Assembly (NCBI RefSeq): GCF_902806685.2
Contig: NC_048538.1
Span: forward strand, 8,246,001-8,310,000
Direction of reading: 5' to 3'
Source: Maniola hyperantus
Taxonomy: Eukaryota > Arthropoda > Insecta > Lepidoptera > Nymphalidae
Length of the DNA stretch: 64,000 bases
Of this stretch, positions 24,501 to 32,102 are shown piece after piece. Every line of letters starts with the position of its first letter. Positions within the stretch are counted from its first letter, which is position 1. Both the position numbers and the translations under genes were made by a program. A model generated the notes under the pieces. That model searched no databases and was not told the DNA's origin. It saw nothing but the letters and a program-made list of their open reading frames with translations.

Positions 24501-27049
24501 TCATGTCATTGATCACTACCCATTATTATAATTATATTTATAATATTATATTATTAATATTGCGAAACTGTGTTTGTTTGTTGGTTTAGCCTTCAATCAC
24601 GTTGCAACGGATCGACGCGAGTTTTAGCATGGGTTTAAACTTTAAACACCTGGAGAGTGACATCTAGTTTTATCCCGGAAAATTCAAACAATTCGAAAGG
24701 GATTTTCAAAAACCTAAATGTACCTACGCGAACGAAGTCGTGGGCATCAGTTACGTTAAATATAAATTAACCACTGACAGCACTATTCTTTTTAGGGTCC
24801 CGTACCTCAAAAAACGGAACCCTTACATCCTGATCCTATAAGGTAAAAGTGAAAGATGAACAGACAGACGTCTGTCGGTCTGTCAAGAAACCTACAGGGT
24901 ACTTCCCGTAGACCTAGAATCATGAAATTTGGCAGGTAGGTAGGTCTTATAGGTGACATTCGGGAAAAATCTGAAAACCGTGAATTTGTGGTTACATCAC
25001 ACAGAAAAAATTTAATTGTGGACATGAACTAATAATTAGTATTTTCAACTTTCGAAGTGAGATAACTATATCAAGTGGGGTATTATATGAAAGGTCTTCA
25101 CCTGTAGATTCAAAACAGATTTTTATTTATTTTTATGCATCATAATTTTTTAATCTTTAGCCTCGTAGCTTTCGTTTTAAGTTTGCGTAATAATTATCAC
25201 CACTATATCTTAGAAATCCAACATCTGACCATCAAAAAGAGTTATTAATTACCTATTTTGAATAAATCATTTGACTTTGACTTTGAATTATCGTGCAAAA
25301 TGTCGAAAAAATACGACTGTAGTATGGAACCCTCGTTGCGTGAGCCTGACTTGCACTTGGCCGGTTTTTTTTAATAAAGAAGTATTTCCAACTTTAGGAT
25401 ACAATGTTCATGTTAGGTACTTCTATCACATTACATAAGGAAAATAAATCAACTTACAGCGTAATTTAATCCAGTTAACTCTGGTTCATTTTTTAACCAT
25501 TCGATAAAGTCCATAGCATTATCTGTTGGATCTCCTTCACCATATGTGGCTAAACAAAATACAGCTAGTGAATTTGGTATATCCTTAAGTTTAGTAAGCT
25601 CTTCCTAAAAAATTTTCAAAATAATTTTATTCAACATTGACAAGTAGATATAACTACTGAATTTTACGAAATGTCGGAAAAAAACAAACCATATCACATT
25701 CTTCTGGATCGGCGACCATGCCTTTCATTTTGTATCGTATCCCCTCTTTGGCTAAACGCCCTGCAAATTCTTCTCCAGTTCCTGTTTGGGAACCATAAAA
25801 TACAACAAGACTCCTTCCCGAAGATTGTAATTTTTTAATAAATGAATTTTCAGTTACTTGTATAGATCCTGCTGGCCTAGAAACACAAACTGAATAACTA
25901 ACTATACCTACTTACCTACATATTAAGTACTAGTTGACCCACCATGGCTTCGCACAGGGAGCCTACCTAGGTATTCCATAGACAATGGGAAAATGCTTTT
26001 TGCCTCTCCCCTGATACTACTCTCATTACAAGGTAATAGGCCATTCCACAGAAAAATAGTAGTCTCAAACTGACATTTTTAAGGGTTGGGAAGGTCCCCC
26101 CCTCACTTGTAAATGGTGAGGAAGGAAGGGGAAGGTGGGAAGAACCACTCGTGTAAAGTTTTATTTACTTGTTTAACTCGTTTTGAGGTTAGATTTGTTT
26201 TTCGTAATTTCTTGAAAACGGTGCATTACCTTGCAATAAGATTGGTATCATTATAATCGTGAACCAAAGTTCTATCGACTACAATTTTTTTTCCTCCAAT
26301 TTCATGCTAAGGGATACTAAGTCAAACCCTGGCATTTTTTTTATTAAATAGAGATAGCGAGCAAATAAGCAGGCGGTCACCTGATGTTAAGTGATTACCG
26401 CCGCCCATGAACATTTGCAGCACCAGAGGAACTGTGACTATAGACTGTGTTTTTGTATATACTACCTTCCTACTTATTGAGTTTTGATTGGTGTATTGTT
26501 GGGTTTTCCTATCATTTAGATTGTAGGTATGCTTCGAGGTATCACTTTTCCCTACATACTAAGCATACCTGCTATCTATATAACCTAGAGTGGAGATATT
26601 ACTCAGTGCAGATATAATTTTATGGTAAAATGGTGTAATAATTGCAAAATTATGAAGAATTTTAGAACATTCAACATACACAACCAGTTATACCGGCAAA
26701 TTAACCAATACATGACATTGGCATCAACAATTGGCAAATTAACATAACATAGAACAATATTACAGTACCTACTTGAATATACAGTCATGGTAATCCTATA
26801 TTCAAATTTTTATCTCTATTGGATAATTGATATCGAACATGTAATTACTATAATAGGTACTTACTGAATAGCATAATTGCTGAGTAACAAGTCATCCTTT
26901 TTGCTTTCTTTTCTTGAACTATAAAGCCACCATACAGCTGCACCAAATAAGATGACAAGCATGATTATGTCGAAAGTACTAAACAGTGATCCCCCGAGGG
27001 CAGCTGCGGCCGCTGCTTCTTTTAGAATATCTTGAGTATTATCCGACAT
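600..27049 (-). CDS. Cpr: NADPH-cytochrome P450 reductase (3' end outside window)
   Basis: Transfers electrons from NADPH through FAD and FMN to microsomal P450s; ER-anchored, cytosol-facing. Coding exons in gene order: 26865-27049, 25690-25876, 25458-25604, 22038-22162, 21356-21550, 19527-19654, 11903-12144, 11040-11237, 9598-9761, 1164-1338, 600-757. All junctions are GT-AG and all phases join. The 634 visible residues show an N-terminal membrane anchor (about 24-45), FMN loop GSQTGT (90-95), TYGEGDPTDN (from 144), FGLGNKTYEHYN (from 175), FAD motifs RYYSIS (460-465) and GVTTTWL (494-500), and NADPH motif GPGTGLAPF (537-545). The family is usually about 680-690 residues, so one last exon of about 50 codons (after HFYICG) should lie left of position 1. 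Start ATG at 27049 follows from the family N-terminus. Intron 2 is 85 bp; introns 6 and 9 exceed 7 kb and are full of repeats. Seen: exons and motifs. Known: function. Inferred: missing last exon. Confidence 0.97.
1034..1140 (-). pseudogene. Partial duplicate of Cpr exon 10
   Basis: Copies the 3' part of the exon at 1164-1338, including the GCTGCAGGCATCGC core, and keeps a donor-like CCAAGTAAGTCAC. A one-base deletion near the GDTV codons shifts the frame relative to FGCRHR.QDFI, and there is no full upstream exon part. Lies 24 bp beyond the real donor in gene direction. Confidence 0.75.
1545..1720 (+). repeat. Family A element, 5' truncated
   Basis: From TTTTTAAAAATCCCGTGGG to CACTTTCGCATTTATA. 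Cpr intron 9, about 200 bp from exon 10. Confidence 0.7.
1722..1890 (+). repeat. Family C element
   Basis: CTAGCTGCCCCGGCAAACTTCG to GATTCATTTTTATATATAGAG, with TCTCGAGATTTGCGATCAGC inside. Cpr intron 9. Confidence 0.6.
2375..2565 (+). pseudogene. RTE-like LINE 3' fragment
   Basis: Degenerate copy of the common lepidopteran LINE C-terminus. The nucleotide string CGCAGCGTTGGAAGACCCC and GAGTCGCAGGGAGCC match the GRRSVGRPPTRWTDDI..RVAGSRW-type region, but the frame is shifted. Ends near a GATGATGTTGATGATA tail. Confidence 0.6.
2819..3100. mobile_element. MITE, Harbinger-like
   Basis: 282 bp with terminal inverted repeats of about 40 bp (GGGTCATAGCAGACACGATG at left, inverted GGGCCATAGCAGACGCGATG at right), flanked by TAA on both sides (2816-2818 and 3101-3103). 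TIRs starting GGG with a TWA duplication fit PIF/Harbinger. The arms include the self-palindrome GATGCTTTTAGCATC. In Cpr intron 9. Confidence 0.8.
3101..4020. other. Cpr intron 9 stretch without genes
   Basis: AT-rich with the family D copy noted separately. No other feature supported. Confidence 0.5.
3573..3750 (-). repeat. Family D element
   Basis: Inverted: ATATATAAAAGGAAAAGGTGAC to GAAAGGATTTTTGAAAATTC. Cpr intron 9. Confidence 0.6.
4040..4380 (-). repeat. Family A element with insertion
   Basis: Inverted; the two ends are separated by about 100 extra bases. Cpr intron 9. Confidence 0.6.
4647..4984 (+). repeat. Family B variant (B2)
   Basis: Same ends, different interior (CAAACCAATTTTCGGTGGAAG, GACGGACATATAGACATGACG). 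Cpr intron 9. Confidence 0.7.
5215..5345 (-). repeat. Family A element, half copy
   Basis: Only the (TCTG)n end, ATCCATACTAATATTATAAA to GCTTGCATCCCGG. Confidence 0.7.
5625..5853 (+). repeat. Family A element (GTCY-type), full copy
   Basis: About 230 bp. Starts ACTAGATGATGCCCGCGACT, has CCCGGGATAAAAAGTAGCC, a short (GACA)n run and CACTTTCGCATTTATAATAT end. This matches the lepidopteran short elements that carry (GTCY)n microsatellites. Reference for the copies below. Cpr intron 9. Confidence 0.8.
5858..6052 (+). repeat. Family A element
   Basis: Tandem neighbour of the copy at 5625-5853, same orientation, lacking the AACGGTTGAGCCGTGAAAAG segment. Confidence 0.75.
6137..6314. mobile_element. 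MITE family M1 (CAGTA ends), copy 1
   Basis: 178 bp flanked by TA. Inverted ends CAGTACGCGGCAGAAAG. Almost palindromic: the arms each hold GTAGAG(T/C)GTTGTC and meet near GACGTTTTGTCGGTCTCAAC. Tc1/mariner-type target (TA). Cpr intron 9. Confidence 0.78.
6565..6668 (+). mobile_element. tRNA-derived SINE, 5' part
   Basis: GGTGATAACCTAGTGGTTAAG through CACCTCTAACTTTTCAGAG. Truncated after the head. Cpr intron 9. Confidence 0.75.
6747..6995 (-). repeat. Family C elements, one full and one partial
   Basis: TATATATAAAAATGAATCGC occurs at 6747 and again in altered form at 6916, both followed by GTTGCTGATCGCAAATCTCG. The second copy is truncated. Cpr intron 9. Confidence 0.6.
7640..7880 (+). repeat. 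LINE 3' UTR with (TATTC)n tail
   Basis: GC-rich 3' UTR-like block (GGGGCCCGGCGTCTCAACAC) ending in TCGAATAAACATTATTCTATTC. No coding part remains. In Cpr intron 9. Confidence 0.5.
8497..8695 (+). repeat. Family A element, diverged
   Basis: GAGATGATGCCTGCAAATTC to ACACGCATTTATAATATTA; Cpr intron 9. Confidence 0.6.
9040..9222 (+). repeat. Family B element, 3' half
   Basis: From GTAACCACAAATTCACGG to GTTAAACCCTAAAAAC. Cpr intron 9. Confidence 0.65.
9820..9965. mobile_element. MITE family M1, copy 2
   Basis: Flanked by TA; ends CAGTACTCAGCAGG and CTTGCCGGCTACTG. Shorter and more diverged. Lies about 60 bp upstream (in gene direction) of Cpr exon 9, so near its splice acceptor. Confidence 0.7.
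10035..10250. repeat. Family G repeat
   Basis: TACTAATATTATAAAGAGGT, ACCAGTAGAAAGCTACATTATTCC. Related to 38283-38480. Cpr intron 8. Confidence 0.5.
10660..10960. repeat. Family F repeat
   Basis: Shares GGTTATAAATTGATATTGGAG, CTCCTCAGCCCTGATGCTGT and TTTTTAAAGAATCATG with 37930-38275. Ends just before Cpr exon 8. No ORF. Confidence 0.6.
12134..12395. repeat. Tandem duplication covering the Cpr exon 7 acceptor
   Basis: About 131 bp twice: 12134-12261 and 12265-12395, about 95% alike by eye. Each has CATGATCACCTGCAAATC, i.e. the exon 7 acceptor TTTGATTTGCAG and the first bases of the exon, then CTGTTGGTGGTCCTAAT. Confidence 0.92.
12673..13495 (+). repeat. Left inverted arm of foldback-like element
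   Basis: Contains the phrase TGGGAATAGG at 12991, 13149 and 13307, exactly 158 bp apart, preceded by a more diverged unit. The terminal motif CGTCAGGATGGCTGGACCA recurs internally near 12828. Confidence 0.88.
14570..14895 (+). repeat. Family A elements, two fused copies
   Basis: TTTTAAAGATCCCGTGGG occurs near 14592, preceded by its own inverted fragment at 14550-14585, then a second unit from 14700. Ends in (GACA)6. Inside the foldback-like element. Confidence 0.7.
15747..15762 (+). repeat. G16 homopolymer
   Basis: Sixteen consecutive G in a repeat whose relatives have only four to six G (for example AAGGGGGTGAAATGGGGG near 16020). Inside the foldback-like element. Confidence 0.9.
16053..16390 (-). 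pseudogene. 3' end of a Jockey-like LINE, truncated
   Basis: Read on the minus strand this gives an open stretch with ECAQELFDFVPPSPFYHRT, RMAKVWNTLPRSVF and FKTRVNRYLLGKRVPS followed by a stop. That is the usual C-terminus of Jockey-clade ORF2, then an ATAAATAAATAA tail. The reverse-transcriptase core is missing. It lies inside the foldback-like element. Confidence 0.75.
16573..16795 (-). repeat. Family A element
   Basis: Inverted; (TCTG)n then AGTTTCACGGCCCAACCGC. Inside the foldback-like element. Confidence 0.7.
16920..17220. repeat. Family B fragments, rearranged
   Basis: A head (ATCAAGTGCGAGTCGGACTC) and an inverted tail part (CGTTCCGTACCTCGAAAGG) lie side by side. Inside the foldback-like element. 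Confidence 0.5.
17225..17460 (+). repeat. Short repeat with CCCCCGAC / GTCGG ends
   Basis: AAAAAACCCCCGACACAAAA to TTTGGGTCGGTGGTTAAAA, a common lepidopteran repeat. Inside the foldback-like element. Confidence 0.5.
17470..17692 (+). repeat. Family D element, well preserved
   Basis: TTAGCTTATGCTCGCGACCG to (CAGT)n and TTTTATATATTTAGATGA. Inside the foldback-like element. Confidence 0.68.
18310..18982 (-). repeat. Right inverted arm of foldback-like element
   Basis: Reverse-complement homology to 12673-13495. It carries CCTATTCCCATA at 18498 and 18655 (157 bp apart), so one tandem unit fewer than the left arm. Confidence 0.88.
19703..19765. repeat. Perfect 29-bp palindrome in Cpr intron 5
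   Basis: GATTGCAAAATGAGTTCTG.. (19703-19731), a 5-base spacer AGCAC, and its exact reverse complement (19737-19765). Lies 48 bp upstream of the exon 19527-19654 acceptor in gene direction. Confidence 0.95.
19960..20084. mobile_element. Short MITE with TA target
   Basis: 125 bp, inverted ends CACAATCTCTAAACTAAAC, flanked by TA on both sides. Cpr intron 5. Confidence 0.65.
20200..20385 (+). repeat. Family A element, diverged
   Basis: GATATAGGTTTTTGAAATCCCG to ACTTTCGCCTTTATAATATT. Cpr intron 5. Confidence 0.55.
21103..21340 (+). mobile_element. tRNA-derived SINE, 3' part
   Basis: Lacks the tRNA-like head. CACCTCTAACTTTTCGGCG to GGTTGATGATGATTATG. Ends 15 bp before Cpr exon 5 (21356), i.e. 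right after its donor in gene direction. Confidence 0.75.
22163..23422. other. Cpr intron 3, left part
   Basis: Mostly unique-looking AT-rich sequence. A GC-rich patch at 23245-23380 (CCACCGCGCGGGTGACGTGC) resembles transposon debris. No coding sequence recognised. Confidence 0.4.
23423..24240 (-). pseudogene. Jockey-like LINE 3' end, frame-broken
   Basis: Minus strand: SSAAYAVRKIRQLTDVETAK, YGILIWGKAADI, LQKRAIRAIYNLRPRDS, RNRDKLAAPTFRLRKVQKSF, GITFYNKIPQTI, then after a frameshift FKKSFKNMLLKKAYYTIEDY. This is the region after the reverse transcriptase in Jockey-type ORF2. The 3' UTR ends at an A-run seen as T/A-rich sequence near 23425-23450. 5' truncated; an upstream stop is present. In Cpr intron 3. 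Confidence 0.8.
24545..24755 (-). repeat. Family A' variant
   Basis: Inverted: GTTTGTTTGTTGGTTTAGCC, TTGCAACGGATCGACGCGAG. Cpr intron 3. Confidence 0.62.
24789..25372 (-). repeat. Family B element with nested LINE tail
   Basis: Interrupted at 25150-25288 by sequence ending TTGAATAAATCATTTGACTT, a LINE 3' end. Cpr intron 3. Confidence 0.78.
26325..26450. repeat. LINE 3'-end fragment
   Basis: Contains GCAGGCGGTCACCTGATG and ACCGCCGCCCATGAACATTT, a phrase common in 3' ends of lepidopteran LINEs. In Cpr intron 1. Confidence 0.45.
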
Positions 27050-27266
27050 TTTGCAAGGAGTGTCCCGCTAACAACTTATGTACACGTTCAAGGCCACTTT
27101 TATCTGTCCCGTAAACTACTTAGCACGAACACAAAAATTAACTTTGGACCTCATGGAATTATCACACAACTTACTTCAAACACTACATAAATTAAACTGG
27201 CAGCCACCGACCAGAGCCAAGGCTTACGGCCACAGATTAATAGGGATACTACGTATGCTTACGGCA
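27050..27266 (-). promoter_or_regulatory. Cpr 5' flank / probable 5' UTR and proximal promoter
   Basis: The 217 bp between the Cpr ATG and the LINE insertion. No gene is seen on either strand. The gene's 5' UTR and probably its start site should lie here unless there is a non-coding first exon further right. No TATA box is evident. Confidence 0.45.
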
Positions 27267-27277
27267 GGCCATAGATT
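27267..27277 (+). repeat. Target-site duplication, left copy
   Basis: GGCCATAGATT, identical to 29938-29948 after the LINE poly(A). Removing the element restores a continuous Cpr 5' flank. Confidence 0.92.
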
Positions 27278-29937
27278 GCGACGCGGCCATGCCACGTATC
27301 AGGCCTCACCCGCCAAACCGTGCGGTATACTGGTGGTCTGCTGAAATAGCCGAGCTCCGCAGAACCTGTATACAAGCGAGGCGCCCATACACACGGTGCC
27401 GAAGACGTCGCCCTCGCGACGAGGCTGAAGAGGAACGCCTCTATGCTGTATACAGGAACGCAAAAATAGCGCTGCAAAAGGCCATCAGATCCGCCAAAGA
27501 CCTGGCGGAAAAGGCCATGCTCGAAAGCCTTAACGGCGATCCATGGGGTAGGCCGTACAAAATGGTGATGCGGAAGCTTCGGCCTAAGGTTCCACCTTTG
27601 ACTCAAAGCCTTCAGCCCCAGCTGCTGAACTCGGTGGTGGAGGGCCTATTCCCAAGTATGCCTGAGCAGGAGCCGCCGTGTATGGCTTCACCCAGAGAGA
27701 CAGACTTACCTGATTTGGCTGCTCCAGATGTATCCGAGGGCGAGCTGAAGGCAGCTCTTCTGCGACTCCAGTCCAAGAACGCTGCTCCGGGACCAGATGG
27801 CATTCCTGGCCGTGCATGGGTGCTGGCTCTTGGTCCACTGGAGCCCCAAGTTCGGGCGTTATTTAGCACCTGTTTGGGACAGGGCGAGTTTCCGCGTCCA
27901 TGGAAAACGGGGAAACTGGTCCTGCTGCGAAAGGAGGGACGTCCAGCTGACTCCCCATCAGCATATCGGCCAATAGTCTTGCTAGACGAGTTGGGCAAAC
28001 TATTCGAACGAGTAATCTCAGCTCGAATCGTCCGCCACCTGGAAGGGACGGGTCCGGACCTCAGTGAGTTCCAGTTTGGTTTCCGCCGGAGCAGATCGAC
28101 TGTTGATGCTATCGCTCGGGTGAGAGCCTTGTCGGAAGATGCAACGTCCCGGGGTGAAGTGGTTCTGGCGGTGTCCCTTGACATCGCCAATGCTTTCAAC
28201 ACCTTACCCTGGGGCAGCGTTAAAGAGGCTCTAAGGTTCCATGCGCTTCCACTATATTTGCAGCGCATCATAGAAGCCTACCTATCAGAGAGAGCAGTAG
28301 AGTATCCCGTACACGATGATGACGGTGAATGGGTTCGGCGGGAAATGTCACGCGGTGTTCCACAGGGATCTGTCCTAGGACCCCTACTGTGGAACATTGG
28401 GTACGATTGGGTGCTGCGGGGGGTTAACCTACAGGGCGTTGACGTAACATGTTACGCAGACGACACCCTTGTAACGGCGAAAGCTGGTAGCTTCAATGAG
28501 GCGCGTGAGCTTGCCACAGCGGGCGTAGCCCTAACCGTGGAACGAATTCAGCGGTTGGGCTTAAAGGTAGCCCTAAACAAGTCGGAAGCTATATGCTTTC
28601 ACGGACCAGGAAGGGCTCCTCCAACTGGTGCAGTCCTAGTAGTGGACGGAACTTCCATCGCTGTCAGATCAACATTGAAATATCTCGGACTTGTCCTTGA
28701 CAGCCGATGGAAGTTCGAGGAGCATTTTCGGCGACTGGCTCCCAAGCTCATTGGAGCTGCCGGTGCGCTTAGCCGGCTCCTCCCAAACCTGGGTGGACCA
28801 GATGTAGGCTGCCGTCGTCTGTACACAGGGGTGGTACGGTCGATGGCCCTATACGGGGCTCCTATCTGGGTAAATGCCCTGACCGTCCGAACAAGACCTC
28901 TGCTGCGGAGACCGCAGCGTGTCATGGCGGTGAGGGCAATAAGAGGCTATCGAACCATATCCCACGAGGCAGCCTGCGTCTTGGCTGGGACCCCACCATG
29001 GGACCTGGACGCTATGACACTGGCCAGTGTGTACCAGAGGAGGGTGGATGCCCGTTTACGGGGGGAACACCCTTCTCCAAAGGAAGTGGATGGGTGGCGG
29101 CGATTAGCGCAGGCTGAGCTCCTCTTCCATTGGCAGGGGAGGCTCGAGTCACCCACAGCCGGTCACATGACCATTGAGGCTATCCGTCCTATCCTTGAGG
29201 AGTGGATGAAAAGGAAGCACGGAGCACTCACGTTCCACCTTGTACAGGTTCTTACGGGGCATGGGTGCTTTGGTAAATACCTGTGCAAGGTTGCGCGAAG
29301 AGAGCCCAGAGAGGATTGCCACCATTGCGGTAGTGCTTCAGACACAGCACAGCATACACTGGCTGAGTGCCCGGCATGGGCGGACCCACGCAAGTCGCTG
29401 GTGGAAGTTATGGGGCAGGACCTCTCTTTGCCCATCGTGGCCAGATCCATGGTGGACAGTGAGAGGGCTTGGAAAGCGATGGTCTCCTTCAGCGAGGAAG
29501 TAATGACGCAGAAGGAGGCAGCGGAGAGGATAAGAGAGGAAGCCGAGAACTCTCATCCCATGCGCCGCAGGAGAATCGGGCGCAGGCGAGCTGCACATGA
29601 CCGCCGCTTGCCCCCTTGAATAGGACCTCCGGGTAATAGACACGGGGAGTCTATTGCCCGCAGGAGAACAGGTCCTTGAGTTGGAAGGCAAGCCCTTGTC
29701 CCCGGTGAGCCTAAAACTGAGTTGGGGACCCCATTAAGTCCCAGAGCTAGGCCTGCTTTGGCGGGAGCCGTTAGCTAGGTTGCAGTCGAATACATTCGTG
29801 TCCCTGTGCCTAGCAACAACGGATGAGACAGAACACCGTGGGGTTTTAGTCGGTAAGAGTCCGACATAACCACCGCACCTCCCCGAGCGCGGTGGTATCC
29901 ATGAGGATTTCCCCACGTTAAAAAAAAAAAAAAAAAA
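27278..29937 (+). mobile_element. 5'-truncated R1-like non-LTR retrotransposon
   Basis: Element body from just after the left target duplication to a poly(A) run at 29920-29937. It is flanked by an 11-bp direct duplication GGCCATAGATT at 27267-27277 and 29938-29948. The upstream ORF1 and apurinic endonuclease are missing, which fits incomplete target-primed reverse transcription. The intact ORF, clean poly(A) and perfect duplication suggest a young copy. The 3' UTR (29620-29919) is GC-rich compared with its surroundings. Confidence 0.93.
27289..29619 (+). CDS. Reverse transcriptase ORF2 fragment of R1-like LINE
   Basis: 776 codons with no internal stop. Reverse-transcriptase motifs: AAPGPDGIPG (from 165), AYRPIVLLDELGKLFE, QFGFRRSRSTVDAI, catalytic Asp298 in SLDIANAF, GVPQGSVLGP (from 356), and YADD with Asp391/Asp392. 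A C-terminal zinc knuckle of spacing C-x2-C-x8-H-x4-C (Cys677, Cys680, His689, Cys694) is typical of R1/TRAS-type and related LINEs. The endonuclease domain that should precede WWSAEIAELRR is absent. Met1 is probably just the first ATG after the truncation. Clade assignment rests on motif style only. Codon use is much more GC-rich than in neighbouring genes. Confidence 0.92.
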   Translation: MPRIRPHPPNRAVYWWSAEIAELRRTCIQARRPYTRCRRRRPRDEAEEERLYAVYRNAKIALQKAIRSAKDLAEKAMLESLNGDPWGRPYKMVMRKLRPKVPPLTQSLQPQLLNSVVEGLFPSMPEQEPPCMASPRETDLPDLAAPDVSEGELKAALLRLQSKNAAPGPDGIPGRAWVLALGPLEPQVRALFSTCLGQGEFPRPWKTGKLVLLRKEGRPADSPSAYRPIVLLDELGKLFERVISARIVRHLEGTGPDLSEFQFGFRRSRSTVDAIARVRALSEDATSRGEVVLAVSLDIANAFNTLPWGSVKEALRFHALPLYLQRIIEAYLSERAVEYPVHDDDGEWVRREMSRGVPQGSVLGPLLWNIGYDWVLRGVNLQGVDVTCYADDTLVTAKAGSFNEARELATAGVALTVERIQRLGLKVALNKSEAICFHGPGRAPPTGAVLVVDGTSIAVRSTLKYLGLVLDSRWKFEEHFRRLAPKLIGAAGALSRLLPNLGGPDVGCRRLYTGVVRSMALYGAPIWVNALTVRTRPLLRRPQRVMAVRAIRGYRTISHEAACVLAGTPPWDLDAMTLASVYQRRVDARLRGEHPSPKEVDGWRRLAQAELLFHWQGRLESPTAGHMTIEAIRPILEEWMKRKHGALTFHLVQVLTGHGCFGKYLCKVARREPREDCHHCGSASDTAQHTLAECPAWADPRKSLVEVMGQDLSLPIVARSMVDSERAWKAMVSFSEEVMTQKEAAERIREEAENSHPMRRRRIGRRRAAHDRRLPP

Positions 29938-29948
29938 GGCCATAGATT
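29938..29948 (+). repeat. Target-site duplication, right copy
   Basis: GGCCATAGATT immediately after the A-run, matching 27267-27277. Confidence 0.92.
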
Positions 29949-30297
29949 ATCTACTATATTATGCGGCAGGCGAAGCTTTCGTAACTCGTATAGTAAAATT
30001 TTTGTATGAAATTGATGACTGGAATGGACACAGCAGCAACCACAAAGTAATAACTCATAAGTTAGGTTATTCTCTTTAACAGTAGTTTAAAAATTTACTC
30101 TGTGTTTATAAAAAGTCTGTCAGAAATCTGAAATTTTGAGAAATAATAATGTAGTTTCAGCTTTCAGCAAATTAACTTGTTAATCCATAACACAGATATT
30201 TCCAGATATGCAACTAGCGCGGCCCCCTCAGTCCTTCTCGCTCAAGCAGAGGTACTTACTTGTGAAATGTTATTCCGTACATTAACAGTTACACAAT
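29949..30297. other. Intergenic flank right of the LINE
   Basis: Original upstream flank of Cpr, displaced by the 2.7-kb insertion. A 70-bp block at 30215-30283 (GATATGCAACTAGCGCGGCC, CTCGCTCAAGCAGAGGTACT) recurs at 44504-44570, so it is repetitive. No gene seen. Confidence 0.4.
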
Positions 30298-31072
30298 TAG
30301 TAAATAACTAATGAGAAATACAATGATGCCACGAATTCTCAAAGTTTGTTTTGCAACTAAAGTTGTATTCCTTGAAAAAATCGGTTACACGATAAGGGAC
30401 ATAAAATAAGTTAGCTGCGTCTCTGTTTATGACATTAGTAACTTTATCTGTGCTCTCTTTTTAGTGTGAATGAGAAAGCAAACGTTCCTTTGTCTGTCAA
30501 ATTCTGCTGATCGGTTAATAGTTAATACAAATATTGACTACTAAACAATGGTAATTGTCGTGTTATTCATCGTTCCGTCGTGCTATCGCTATCTCATACG
30601 CCGTTACACAGTACTTTAATCTAGCTGCTTTACTCAATCTACGAACGGCACCCTTATAGGTTTTGAATTTTGATTGATATATTCTGTGGTAGGCACAGTT
30701 TTACGACCAGATCAGTCTACGGTCGTAAAACTCAGGTAAAAATCTAGACAAAGGAACGTTTGCTTTCTTATTCACACTAAAAAGAGAGCACCGATAAAGT
30801 TACTAATGTGATAAACAGAGACGCAGCTAACCTATTTTTTGTCCCTTATCGTGTAACCGATTTTTACAAGGAAGGAATGCAACTTTAGTTGCAAAGCAAA
30901 CTTTGAGAATTTGTGGCATCATTGTATTTCTCATTAGTTATTTACTTGTTTTCACATAAAAAACGTTTAATATAAATGTTGTTGATCGGTTAATAATACA
31001 AATATTGACTACTAAACAATGGTAATTGTTGTTATTCATCGTTACGTCAGGCAAGCGCTATCTCAGTCAGGG
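30298..31072. repeat. Composite inverted/direct repeat block
   Basis: Arm 30298-30498 is repeated inverted at 30750-30952 (shared words AAAGGAACGTTTGCTTTC, AGAGACGCAGCTAAC, CTCATTAGTTATTTAC). A different block of about 75 bp (GATCGGTTAATA..TATTGACTACTAAACAATGG) follows each arm in direct orientation (30514 and 30984). No ORF. Between the LINE insertion and RpL23A. Confidence 0.8.
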
Positions 31073-31886
31073 TAGATAGTCTCTTTTTAAGTATCTACTA
31101 AAAAAAAGATTTTGCGAAAATCCACTCCTAAGGGAGTGAAATGAGGGTTGAAAGTTTTTATTCTGGGTTCCGTGCCTTAAGGTGAGACTGGGTTGGTCTC
31201 CTGGAGTAAATGTATTCTATGGGGTTGGTGTAAGACTGAGTAGGTGCGTGAGGCCTTTTGCAGCGGGAAAATTTCTGATCTCATGGAGAAACCAGCAATT
31301 TTACGTAGACGAAAGTCACGGGCAACTGCTAATCATAATATCAAAGTGGTTTTTGTAAATTAGCAACTAGCGTGACAAACGGAACACCAACCTAGTCGTG
31401 TTCTAACTTCTGCATCGATATACTTCTGACCAGTTTTTTTATTACTAACTGATGCACGCAATTTCGTCTGCGTGGATTTACGTTTTATAAAAATCCTGTG
31501 GGAATTCTTTGCATAGTAACTATCTCGACTGCAAGATGCCAGCTATCCCATTACCTGGGAAGATAGGTTCAGTTCAACAGACAACCATTTCCCATTCACA
31601 ATATTAGCATGGAGAGTGAAAGAATGATTTATTTAATTAAAAAGTAGGTGCTAGGTAAGCACTAATGCTATAAATATTAGTTGTATCCCATAGGAATTAT
31701 GACCAATAATAATAAAAAATCGAAGGATGTAGACATACACTGGCTTCACTTGGGTGGACTTACTACCTCCATAGACAACATGAGTTTGTTGTGGGCTCCT
31801 CTCAGGTCTGGGCGCGTTTGGAACCCTCGTACCTTTAGTTTGAAGTTCGCATAAAAATTATCATAGTATGTAATTTATAACATACT

Positions 31887-32102
31887 AGCTGGTGCCCGCG
31901 ACTTCGTCCGCGTGGAATTAGGTTTTTAAAAAACCCCTGGGAACTTTTGATTTTCCGGGATAAAATAGCCTATGTCACTCTCCAGGTCTTTATCTATACC
32001 CATGCAAAAAATCACGTCCATCCGTTGTACCGCTGCAACGTGATTGAAGGACAAACCAACAAATTAACAAACAAACACTTTCGCATTTATAATAAGGGTA
32101 CT
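31887..32102 (+). repeat. Family A' variant
   Basis: ATACTAGCTGGTGCCCGCGAC to TTATAATAAGGGTACTGAT. Starts near a LINE-type tail (TTTGATTTGATTTGAA) and lies 230 bp beyond the RpL23A stop. Confidence 0.72.

Noticed and set aside
27612..28271. 219-codon minus-strand open frame
   Set aside because: Antisense shadow of the GC-rich LINE reverse-transcriptase ORF; no family motif.
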